The notes beneath the pieces are model-generated. The model did no database searches and had not been told where the DNA came from. It worked only from the letters and a program-made list of their open reading frames with translations. The position numbers were made by a program, and so were the translations under genes. This document shows positions 27,153 to 34,495 of a DNA stretch of 34,495 nt, one piece after another (the first letter of the stretch is position 1; each line of letters opens with the position of its first letter). The stretch is from Caloranaerobacter sp050286925 (lineage in GTDB: Bacteria > Bacillota > Clostridia > Tissierellales > Thermohalobacteraceae), in assembly GCF_050286925.1 (NCBI RefSeq), contig NZ_JBFWFX010000016.1, forward strand, positions 1-34,495. Direction: 5' to 3'.

Positions 27153-27477
27153 GTCCGATACCCCCTTGGTAAGGAGTATTGACAGAAATGAGGATTATAT
27201 ACAGGGGGTTTTGGTAAGAACATAATATAATGATAATATTCGCTGATTATTAGCAGGAAATAGCAAATATGATGTAGAATTGATATATTAGTACAATTTA
27301 CCAATAATATTGTTTTAATATAAACAGTACAGTTTACTTATCTACTATTAGTATCTAGATATCATTATTTAAAGGAAAGTTTGAAGAAAACTGTTTGGAA
27401 GGTTTATATGTTTTAAATTCTTAAGAATTAGACTGTAGGTAAAGTCTATATAAGTTATAAAGCGAGGTGTAAATTAA
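27153..27477. promoter_or_regulatory. Divergent control region with direct repeats
   Basis: No gene is seen. Repeats that could be operators are AGTACAATTTAC (27290) and AGTACAGTTTAC (27326), 36 bases apart, and TTGGTAAG at 27169 and 27211 beside CCCCC/GGGGG. A TATAAT on the minus strand (27194-27199) could be the -10 of the XRE gene. Confidence 0.4.
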
Positions 27478-28409
27478 ATGAACAAAGTCACATATTTCAA
27501 AAATTTTACTATCGAAACAGAAATTGATATTGCAGGAACTTTTATTTATAACGGAATAAGAGAGTTTAATCGTCTTGAAACTTTTAATAATGAACAAGAG
27601 ATTTTTCATGTTTTATATCCTATTTCTGTAGGAATAGAGCGGTTACAAAAAGTTCTTATTGTTCTTTTAGAAGACATTTCTTTAGATGAATTAGAAGACT
27701 TTGAAAAAAGCTTAATTACGCATAGTCATTAGGAATTACATAATAGAATAAAAAAGAGATGTAAAATAGATTTTAATTCACAACAAAATAGTTTTTTATA
27801 ACTTATTACCAATTTCTATAATAATTGTAGATATAGTAGATTTAATTTAAATGGAAATTACTCTAGAGAAAGAGACTTGTTAATAAATTTTATTTCAAAA
27901 AATCTAAAATTAGATATTATTGTTGATGATATCTTTCAGAGTACATTAAATAATAAAAAAATAAAGGATTTTTTGGGAAAATTGTTGGTTCAATATCAAA
28001 AAAATACTATGAAACAATTAAAGAACAAGCTAATAAATTAAATATATACACTTATGAATTTAGATATGATTCTTCTGCATTTAAGATATTTTTACCTGAA
28101 TTTAATAAAAATTCCTTACAAAAACAGTATATTAATGAGCAAATAGCACTTAAAGAATTTATTATTTTTTTAATTAATACAAAACAAACATCAGCTTTTT
28201 ATGAATTTATTAAAAATATTAAGCTGTTGGATTTGGATATTACTTTAGTACAGGAATATCTAGCAGATATTTGTAAAGGAAAGGTACCGCAATCACTTAT
28301 AGATGAGGTTGAATTTCTATATGAAGAAATAGAAGATGTTAAGAAAAGGCTTGAATGTTTAGAGATTATTGGTAATATACGTGTTATATTTGATGATGAT
28401 ATAGAATAA
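27478..28409 (+). pseudogene. HEPN-like protein gene with two stops and a frameshift
   Basis: ATG 27478 follows GAGGTG. The first frame gives MNKVTYFKNFTIETEIDIAG, GIERLQKVLIVLLED, then SLITHSH and a TAG at 27730. Reading through gives QELHNRIKKRC, a TAA at 27799, then RERDLLINFISKNL, a shift near 27980 and KYYETIKEQANKLNIYTYEF ... LDLDITLVQEYLADICKGKV ending at 28409, together about 310 residues. The helical start with ERL..V......THSH.ELH recalls HEPN-type RNases, but the fold assignment is tentative. It lies just before a decayed nuclease gene. Confidence 0.5.
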
Positions 28410-28419
28410 GTTGAAGAAA

Positions 28420-28823
28420 TATAAAAAAGATGCTAAAAATAAGAGGCAGGATTTCATAGTTTAGAATTGTGAAAAAGTAAGACTTTATTTTTTTAAATGA
28501 TTCAATAGTAGTTGAATGTAAAAGTTACACTTGGACAAAAAATATAATTTTACATAAGCTAAATTATCAACAGTTATGGAAACTGTTTTTTATTTATCAA
28601 TGATAAACGCTAAAAAAAGATTATTGTTATTCAAGATGATTTCAACAATAAGGGTGTAAGTCTAATTGATATTTTTGTTAGAAGGTATGAAGGATTACTT
28701 AATGATATAGAGATATGGGCTTATATTGTAGGTGATTCTCTTAACAGTGACCAAGTAGAAGTAAAAAGGCAAAAAGGTAAAGTCTGGTATAAGAAATTAT
28801 ATGGTGTAACTAATGATACATAA
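28420..28823 (+). pseudogene. PD-(D/E)XK nuclease-like remnant (VECKSYTWT motif)
   Basis: One frame reads NDSIVVECKSYTWTKN (about 28495-28545), with the ExK of a PD-(D/E)XK nuclease. After shifts, another frame reads VSLIDIFVRRYEGLLNDIEI and ends LYGVTNDT at 28823, the tail of the same family (with .EYFVRR....IPD.VEIWE). Stops in between rule out function. I know this family as small uncharacterised proteins with VECKSYTWT that sit beside the kind of gene found upstream here. Confidence 0.5.
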
Positions 28824-28895
28824 TAGATGTAAAAACTTATATTAAAAGATAATTAAATATGTAATTTAGTATTATGAACAAAGGGGGATATAAAT

Positions 28896-30998
28896 TTGTA
28901 TATTTCAAAGATAGAAATTGAGAATTTTAGGAATTTTAAAGATAAAGCAACTATTGAATTTAATGATGGGATGAATGTGATTATAGGGCATAATAACTCA
29001 GGGAAAAGTAACTTGTTAAGAGCATTATCATTAATATTTAGTAATAATAGACCTAGACCAGATATTGATGATTTTAACAAAGAAATTGATTTTACCAAAT
29101 ATTTCGAAACTGAAGGTGATGAATTAAAATATACTGAACCTCCAAAGATAAAAATTTCAGTTTACATTGAAGAATCTAAAGGTAAAAATGAAAAAGAAGA
29201 AGATAATTATATAGTATATGATTGGCGAATACAAGTTGATCCATACTATATTGCAAAACTAACTTATGAATTTTTTTTACCCGAGAAAGATCTACAGAAT
29301 TATCAAAAAGATATAAAGAAGTTAATAGAAAAAGGTAAAACTAGTCGTGAAGATTATTTAAAACTATTAAAAAGAAAATATATAACTAAGTATATTTATA
29401 GAATCTATGTACAAGATGAAAAATTAAAGAATAGAGTAGATTTTGAGCAATTATCAAAGTTTGATTTTCAATTTTTGGATGCAATACGTGATGTAGAAAA
29501 AGAACTCTTTACTGGAAAAAATACATTATTGAAGGATGTTTTGATTTATTTTCTGGACTATAATATAAAAACTGATAAAACGATAACAGATGAGGTTAAA
29601 AATGAAAAAATTGAAAAAGAAAATGAGAAATTTGATGATATCTCAAAACAGTTAATACAAAATTTAGTTGAAAGGATAGATATAAAGCACATTTTGGATT
29701 ATACAGATAAAAGTGGTGCTTCAATTTGTGGACAACCTAAGTTTAATGGCGAGATAACGGAGATAGATATTCTGTCTGCTTTAAAATTATTTGTTGAAAA
29801 AGAAACTGGAATAGATATAACTGCTAAAAATAATGGATTAGGATATAATAATTTGATTTATATGGCTATATTACTTTCAAAAATGCAGATGTATTCAACT
29901 GAAGAATATATAAATGAAGACGATAGAAAAATATATCCTATGCTTGTTATTGAAGAACCAGAAGCACATTTACATCCATCTATGCAGTTTAAGTTTCTTA
30001 AATTCTTAAAGAAAAAACTTGAAGAACGAGAAAAAGTTAGACAAGTTTTTATAACAACCCATTCTACTCATATTACTTCAGCAGTAGAACTTGATGAGAT
30101 TATTATATTAAATAGAAACAAGGAAGATAAGTTAAATGTTGCCTATCCTGGCAAAGTCTTTTTTGATTTAAAAGAAGACCAAAAGTCTAAAGCATATGTA
30201 AAGCGATTTTTAGATGCTACAAAATCAGACATGTTATTTTCTAAAGGAAGTATCTTTGTAGAGGGAATTGCTGAACAACTTCTAATGAGTGCATTAGCTC
30301 AATATGTAGATTTAGAAAATGATAATGTATTTGATTTAGAAGATAATCATATATCCGTTATCAATATTGGAGGTAGATATTTTCAACATTTTTTAAAAAT
30401 TTTTGATACAACTAAAGAATTTTCATTGAATAAAAAAGTAGCATGTATTACAGATAATGACCCTACATTTGATGCAAAAAAATGTTTTCCATTTGAACTA
30501 GATAATTCGAATAAATCTAAATATATTAGTAATCCCATTATTATAGAAAAGAGTAAATATGAAAAAGCATATAATATAAAGATATTTTATGAGGAAAAAG
30601 CTGGGAAGACTTTTGAATTTGCATTAGCTTATCATAATCCAGATAACTTTTTATTAATTACAAGTTGTATGAGCAATAAAGAAGAAATAGAAAAATTAAT
30701 GGAAATGTATAAAGAAAATAAAAGTTTTGAAGAAATGATGCAAGTATCAAAGTTAAAAGATGATTTGAAAGAAAAATTAAAGAATTCAATTATAATTGAA
30801 GACGAAGATGAGAAAAAGAGAATTTTAATAGCAACTAGATATTATCAGTCTGTTGAAAATAGTAAAGGTGAACATGCATTAGAGTTAAATTATAACTTAA
30901 AAGAAAATTTAACCAAAAAAGGGACAAGTGATTTTGTAGATTTTAAAGTGCCTAAATATATAAAGGATGCTATTGAATGGGTTTGTAAAGAGGAGTGA
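28896..30998 (+). CDS. OLD-family ATP-dependent endonuclease, GajA-like (Gabija)
   Basis: The start is TTG 28896 (MYISKIEIENFRNF) with AAAGGGGG ahead of it. The 700-residue protein has an ABC/SMC-like ATPase: Walker A GHNNSGKSN (31-39), an inserted helical region, Walker B LVIEEPEAHLHP (about 349-360) and TTHSTHI. A TOPRIM nuclease domain follows: SIFVEGIAEQLLM (about 451, first Glu) and CITDNDP (about 516, DxD). This order is that of OLD/GajA nucleases. It ends 4 bases before a UvrD-like helicase, the arrangement of Gabija, in which GajA nicks DNA and is held off by nucleotides until they are depleted by phage. It is longer than the roughly 580-residue founding GajA. Confidence 0.85.
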   Translation: MYISKIEIENFRNFKDKATIEFNDGMNVIIGHNNSGKSNLLRALSLIFSNNRPRPDIDDFNKEIDFTKYFETEGDELKYTEPPKIKISVYIEESKGKNEKEEDNYIVYDWRIQVDPYYIAKLTYEFFLPEKDLQNYQKDIKKLIEKGKTSREDYLKLLKRKYITKYIYRIYVQDEKLKNRVDFEQLSKFDFQFLDAIRDVEKELFTGKNTLLKDVLIYFLDYNIKTDKTITDEVKNEKIEKENEKFDDISKQLIQNLVERIDIKHILDYTDKSGASICGQPKFNGEITEIDILSALKLFVEKETGIDITAKNNGLGYNNLIYMAILLSKMQMYSTEEYINEDDRKIYPMLVIEEPEAHLHPSMQFKFLKFLKKKLEEREKVRQVFITTHSTHITSAVELDEIIILNRNKEDKLNVAYPGKVFFDLKEDQKSKAYVKRFLDATKSDMLFSKGSIFVEGIAEQLLMSALAQYVDLENDNVFDLEDNHISVINIGGRYFQHFLKIFDTTKEFSLNKKVACITDNDPTFDAKKCFPFELDNSNKSKYISNPIIIEKSKYEKAYNIKIFYEEKAGKTFEFALAYHNPDNFLLITSCMSNKEEIEKLMEMYKENKSFEEMMQVSKLKDDLKEKLKNSIIIEDEDEKKRILIATRYYQSVENSKGEHALELNYNLKENLTKKGTSDFVDFKVPKYIKDAIEWVCKEE

Positions 30999-31002
30999 CA
31001 TT

Positions 31003-32745
31003 ATGAAAAGAATTAAATCAGATACTTGTATAGAAATTGAGAATAACTTTAAAATTGAGGCGGGGCCAGGGGCAGGAAAAACTACATGGCTTATAAATCA
31101 TATAAAACAAGTTTTAACAACTTCAAAACGTTTAGGAGTTGGTAAAAAAATAGCATGTATAACATACACCAATAATGCAGTAAATGAAATAAAGGAAAGA
31201 TTAAATGAAGGAACAGGAAAAGTGGAAGTGGATACAATACATGGTTTTTTATATCGAAATATAATAAAGCCATATGGATATTTGTTAAAGGATGATAATG
31301 GTAAATGTTTGATAAATTTAGATGAGCTATCAGGACATCAAGAACATATACCATATAGAAATTTTTTAAGGTTATTATTAGAAAGATATACTGAAAGAAA
31401 AAATAATGAAAAAAATTACATATTTTATTTAAAAAATGAAAAGTTTATCGAGTATATTAAAAAATTTGATTGGATTCAAAACGAACAGGGTGAATTTGAG
31501 TATAAAGTTAATAGTTTAAACAAAAGGATGATTTTTCAGAATAAACTACCTTCTTTCAATAAAGAAGAAATTGAAGAATATAAAATGAATTATTGGAAAA
31601 TAGGTGTTTTACATCATGAAGATGTTTTATATCTTTCATACAAAATTTTAAAAGAAAATAATAGAATAGTTGATTTTTTAAATAAAAAATTTCCATATAT
31701 ATTTATTGATGAATTTCAAGATACTCATCCTATACAAGCAATGATTATAAAAATGCTTACTAATGATAAAACAAGAATAGGTATTATTGGTGACTCAGCA
31801 CAAGCTATTTACGAGTTCAATGGAACTGATAGAAGACAATTTACTGAATTTAATGTAGATAATCTAAAAGTATATACTATTAAAGAGAATAATAGATCAG
31901 GTAAATCAATAGTTGGTTTTTTAAATATATTAAGAAATGATTTTGAACAACAACCTATAAAACTTAATAGTGGTGAAGTAAGAATTTTAGTAGGCGATAA
32001 ATTTAAGATAGTAGAAAAAATAAGAAACGAAGAGAATGCTATTATATTAGTAAGAAACAATAGTGATGTTAATGAATTAGAATTCAATGAAAGTTTGATT
32101 GACAATTTATGGGAAAAAGCGATAGCGATTGACAGTAATGAAAAACGAGTAAATACATTATATACGATTTTAAAATCAATACAGCTTTATAATTTTCAGA
32201 GTTATACTGAAGCGAGAAAAGAGATAAGTAAGATATTAAAAAGAAGAAAAAACGAGAAGAAACTTAGTAAATGGGATAAAAGGAAGATAGCAATAGATAT
32301 ATTGGATAAAGTTGCTAAAAGTTTTGAAGAATATAAAAATCAAGGGATTATTGATTTTAATAATGAAGTAGTAAAAAACATTGAAGATATTTATAATTTA
32401 GGAAAAATGACATCAATAATTACAAGTAAAAGTAAAAGACTTGTGGATTTTTATAAAGAATATAAAGTAATAGATTTTTATCAATCTTTGAAAATTAATG
32501 ACAGTCAAGGTTATATTAGAACCATACATAGTGCAAAAGGGAGTGAATTCAATTCAGTATTAGTAATAATGGATGAAAAACAGAAGAAGTATCTTTTCAA
32601 TTTTGACCTAGAAAAAGAAGAACATAGAATTTTTTATGTAGCTTTTAGTAGAGCAAAGGAGAAATTGTTTATTAATGTTCCTATTTTAAATGAAAGTGAA
32701 GCTGAATATTTAATTAAAAGGAATATTGATATACAATATATTTAA
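31003..32745 (+). CDS. UvrD/Rep-like superfamily 1 helicase, GajB-like (Gabija)
   Basis: Start ATG 31003 with GAGGAGTG ahead; the open frame from 30967 overlaps gajA. The 580-residue protein has Walker A EAGPGAGKTTWL (about 19-30), IACITYTNNAVNEIKERL (motif Ia), VDTIHGFL, FIDEFQDTHPIQA (motif II), IGDSAQAIYEFNG (motif III), IRTIHSAKGSEF (motif V) and FYVAFSRAKEKLFI (motif VI). It is translationally tied to the nuclease gene. In Gabija, GajB is thought to bind DNA ends and assist the nuclease. It is somewhat longer than the founding GajB, and all helicase motifs are intact. Confidence 0.85.
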   Translation: MKRIKSDTCIEIENNFKIEAGPGAGKTTWLINHIKQVLTTSKRLGVGKKIACITYTNNAVNEIKERLNEGTGKVEVDTIHGFLYRNIIKPYGYLLKDDNGKCLINLDELSGHQEHIPYRNFLRLLLERYTERKNNEKNYIFYLKNEKFIEYIKKFDWIQNEQGEFEYKVNSLNKRMIFQNKLPSFNKEEIEEYKMNYWKIGVLHHEDVLYLSYKILKENNRIVDFLNKKFPYIFIDEFQDTHPIQAMIIKMLTNDKTRIGIIGDSAQAIYEFNGTDRRQFTEFNVDNLKVYTIKENNRSGKSIVGFLNILRNDFEQQPIKLNSGEVRILVGDKFKIVEKIRNEENAIILVRNNSDVNELEFNESLIDNLWEKAIAIDSNEKRVNTLYTILKSIQLYNFQSYTEARKEISKILKRRKNEKKLSKWDKRKIAIDILDKVAKSFEEYKNQGIIDFNNEVVKNIEDIYNLGKMTSIITSKSKRLVDFYKEYKVIDFYQSLKINDSQGYIRTIHSAKGSEFNSVLVIMDEKQKKYLFNFDLEKEEHRIFYVAFSRAKEKLFINVPILNESEAEYLIKRNIDIQYI

Positions 32746-32832
32746 GGAATTGTAATTATTAATATTAGTGCGAAATAGAAAATAAAATTAAAAACTATAT
32801 ACTGGTAGGGTGTTGAATTCAATATAGCTGCT

Positions 32833-32876
32833 TTAAATACCTGCTAAAAAATCTTTTTAGTATTTAACTTTTTTGA
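32833..32876 (+). terminator. Terminator-like hairpin after the helicase gene
   Basis: CTAAAAA/TTTTTAG with an outer TTAAATA/TATTTAA pairing, then CTTTTTTG. AT-rich, so only moderately convincing. Confidence 0.5.
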
Positions 32877-33080
32877 AAATGAAATTGTGTAGTAATATTT
32901 ATTCATAAAAACAATCATTTACTTAATATTTTTTATTTCTTTTTTGTTTATAATTAGTTAGTCGGATAGATTCATTGTGTTTAATTTTAGAAATTATTCT
33001 TTGGATATTTTATGTATAGACTAAATTTTTACGACATAAAGTATCATTAAATATTTGCATTTGCTTTAAATTTTTTGATA
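32877..33080. other. AT-rich right arm of the element, no gene seen
   Basis: The rest of the gap between the helicase gene and attR (about 400 bases in all) has no open frame of note. Confidence 0.4.
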
Positions 33081-33108
33081 TCCCTTTTTATAGGGACATT
33101 TTTTTTAC
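33081..33108 (+). terminator. Terminator near the right end of the element
   Basis: TCCCT/AGGGA 5-bp stem (33081-33085 with 33092-33096) followed by CATTTTTTTT. It would stop transcription leaving the element rightward. Confidence 0.6.
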
Positions 33109-33144
33109 TATATTACTTTTGTTGATATCTAAATTTTTCTGCCT

Positions 33145-33759
33145 TTATGTAGATATAGCTTCTGCTATATCATGTGTAACCATTATTGCAGTTTTTTCTT
33201 CATTTTTAAGTATAGTTCCTATTTCATCTGCTATTGCGAGCCTGGTTTGATAATCAAGAGCAGAGAAAGGTTCATCTAAAAGGAGAATATCAGGTTTTAC
33301 AGCCAATGTTCTAATCAAAGCAGCCCTTTGCCTCATACCACCTGAAAGCTGGCTTGGATAATGGTGTTTGAAATCTCCTAGTCCATATGTATCAAGGAGA
33401 TTTTCTACGTATTTTTTTGTTTCTTTATTTAATTTTTTCTGTATTTCTAGTCCAATTAAAACATTACCTAAAATAGTTCTCCATTCAAACAAATGGTCTC
33501 TTTGAAACATATAGCCTATTTCTTTATTTGTATTTTCGACTTTTTTACCATTAATAAAGACTTCACCTTTAGAAGGCTTTAAAAGTCCGGCTATTATAGA
33601 TAAAAGAGTCGATTTCCCACATCCACTTGGACCAACCAAAACCACTATTTCTCCATGATAGATATCAAGAGTAATATTTTTTAAAGTATAAGTTTCTCCG
33701 TCTATAGTGTGATAAATTTTACTGACATTTTTAATTTCTACAACTTTTTTTCTGTTCAT
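33145..33759 (-). pseudogene. ABC transporter ATPase, N-terminal part (split by the integrative element)
   Basis: ATG 33759 follows CAAGGAGG. The 204-residue frame has Walker A VGPSGCGKST, the Q-loop FQRDHLFEW, the signature LSGGMRQRAALIRTL, Walker B ILLLDEPFSALD and the H-loop VTHD, then IAEAIST and a stop created by element sequence. Only the last six or so residues before the stop lie in attR. The real C-terminus is at 12341-12510. The full protein would be a 259-residue ATPase of the SsuB/TauB/NitT type serving the permease at 11557. Resident element: no functional C-terminal domain, so the ATPase is likely inactive. Confidence 0.9.
33150..33168. repeat. attR: 19-bp direct repeat at the right end of the integrative element
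   Basis: TAGATATAGCTTCTGCTAT, identical to 12511-12529. The flank beyond it (ATCATGTGTAACC) completes the H-loop codons VTHD of the interrupted ATPase. Confidence 0.85.
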
Positions 33760-33913
33760 TTATAAGCCTCCTTGAGGAGATAATTAGCATAATTGCATAT
33801 ATTATTTTATTCAGTAAATATAAAAGGTGTGATAAATTAATAAAAAACAAGAGGATAATTCCAAAATTTCAATTCGTAATTTAAGAAAAAGATAAAAGAG
33901 ACTGATAAATAAA

Positions 33914-34340
33914 ATGAAAATAAGAACAAGTTTAACAGATATAGCATATGCAATAACAGATGCAGAAGTATTATCAGAAATAGGATGGAACATATGAGAT
34001 ACAGAAAGAGATATAAAAAAAGGGATATTAGAAGAAGGGACAATAAGAAACATAGTAAAGAAATATGAAGCAGAAGAACTAATAGAAGCATACAACAGAT
34101 ATATAGAGAGAGATAGTGTTACTAAAAGAAGAAGTAAAACCGAATCTACATATAGAATATACGTATATTAGAGTGTACAAAAGTGGAAGTAGAAATAAGC
34201 AATTAGAACTACGAAAAATCAGAACTAGTAAAAATAGATAAAGAAGTAAAAAGAGAATATAAGCTAGGAAGTTTAAGGGGATTACTAGACGATAGTGGAA
34301 TAATAAAAGAGATAGTATTTGGTTTATATCAAAAGAAATA
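33914..34340 (+). pseudogene. DDE transposase fragment, several stops
   Basis: Frames joined across stops and shifts read MKIRTSLTDIAYAITDAEVL, DIKKGILEEGTIRNIVKKYE, TESTYRIYV, ECTKVEVEISN and EYKLGSLRGLLDDSGIIKEI. This looks like the N-terminal half of an IS4-like DDE transposase known from Clostridia; the exact family was not fixed. At least three stops interrupt it. Confidence 0.5.
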
Positions 34341-34353
34341 GCAAAAGAATAAA

Positions 34354-34386
34354 GGAGTCTGTAAATAATTTTGTGCTTTAAACTCC
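34354..34386. repeat. Possible insertion sequence end (IS256-like inverted repeat)
   Basis: GTCTGTAAATAATTTTGTGC (34357-34376) resembles terminal inverted repeats of clostridial IS256-type elements from memory; it is flanked by GGAGT and ACTCC. No partner end lies in the window. Confidence 0.3.
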
Positions 34387-34445
34387 AATCTGACAAGAAA
34401 TAATTAACTAGATATAATAAATAACTTTTAAACTCACTTTTATAG

Positions 34446-34493
34446 TTGCCAAAATTATATGGTAATATACATAAAATCGTATAATTTTGGCAA
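34446..34493. repeat. 14-bp perfect inverted repeat at the window end
   Basis: TTGCCAAAATTATA (34446-34459) and TATAATTTTGGCAA (34480-34493), 20 bases apart. It could be a terminator of a gene beyond the window, an operator, or a small element end. Confidence 0.6.
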
Positions 34494-34495
34494 TA

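Larger units (their letters stand above)
12511..33168. mobile_element. 20.64-kb serine-recombinase integrative element carrying a defence island
   Basis: It is bounded by identical 19-bp repeats and inserted in an ABC ATPase gene, whose frame is restored exactly when the element and one repeat are removed. Contents in order: retron (effector, ncRNA, RT), serine recombinase 1, small ORF, type I restriction operon, recombinase 2 (one frameshift), recombinase 3 remnant/chimera, XRE regulator, decayed HEPN-like and PD-(D/E)XK genes, Gabija-like pair. There are no conjugation, capsid or replication genes, so it would depend on other means for transfer between cells. The layout (serine recombinases plus resistance to phage) recalls staphylococcal SCC elements, though the target is different. 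Confidence 0.85.

Noticed and set aside
28227..28409. Separate 60-residue gene
   Set aside because: It is the last part of the broken HEPN-like gene that starts at 27478; it has no ribosome binding site of its own.
33811..34396. Minus-strand leucine-rich membrane proteins
   Set aside because: They are reverse shadows of the decayed transposase on the plus strand; composition is low in charge and there is no ribosome binding site.
34446..34493. Start of a CRISPR or phage att site
   Set aside because: Only one inverted repeat, no spaced direct repeats, and no link to the 19-bp att core.

Overview
The window is AT-rich, uses AAGGAGG-type ribosome binding sites, and carries IS701-, IS21- and RAYT-type insertion sequences, an extracytoplasmic SsuC-type ABC transporter and large serine recombinases with zinc-ribbon/coiled-coil tails. 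Together these point to a low-GC Gram-positive anaerobe of the Clostridia. The species cannot be fixed from the sequence. No rRNA, tRNA or CRISPR array was seen.

Region 1 (1-7863) is largely a graveyard of mobile DNA. It holds a frameshifted type I methyltransferase N-terminus, an IS110 transposase stub, a broken RAYT transposase, a MerR regulator cut at its N-terminus and frameshifted, a decayed IS701-like element, a decayed IS21 element with 14-bp inverted ends, and the tail of a serine recombinase. The only apparently intact gene is a lipoprotein version of agmatine deiminase (2511-3698).

Region 2 (7864-12529) holds a secreted putative toxin with a consensus sigma-A promoter and a perfect 16-bp palindrome at its transcription start. 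It is followed by a putative immunity gene, an MFS transporter behind a MerR-type promoter (19-bp spacer with a dyad), an oleate hydratase remnant, and an ABC permease on the minus strand.

Region 3 (12511-33168) is the main discovery: a 20.64-kb integrative element inserted in the ATPase gene of that ABC transporter. The two ends carry the same 19-bp direct repeat. Removing the element and one repeat rebuilds an uninterrupted 259-residue ABC ATPase reading frame, so the boundaries are well supported. The cargo is almost entirely defence-related: an Eco1-like retron (nucleoside-deoxyribosyltransferase-like effector, ncRNA with 17-bp a1/a2 arms, reverse transcriptase with one homopolymer frameshift), a complete type I restriction-modification operon (hsdM-hsdS-hsdR), a decayed pair (HEPN-like protein plus a PD-(D/E)XK nuclease with a VECKSYTWT motif), and a Gabija-like pair (OLD/TOPRIM nuclease plus UvrD-like helicase). 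Mobility functions are one intact large serine recombinase, a second with a single frameshift, and a third represented by an unusual ORF that joins a PD-(D/E)XK-like N-terminus to a recombinase-like C-terminus. An XRE regulator sits beside the latter.

Region 4 (33145-34495) holds the N-terminal part of the split ABC ATPase, a decayed DDE transposase, and a 14-bp inverted repeat at the window edge.

The logic of the window is a mobile defence island, probably excised and integrated by serine recombination, that switches off a host transporter while resident and would restore it on precise excision. Functional names come from recognising motifs by eye; no database search was possible.
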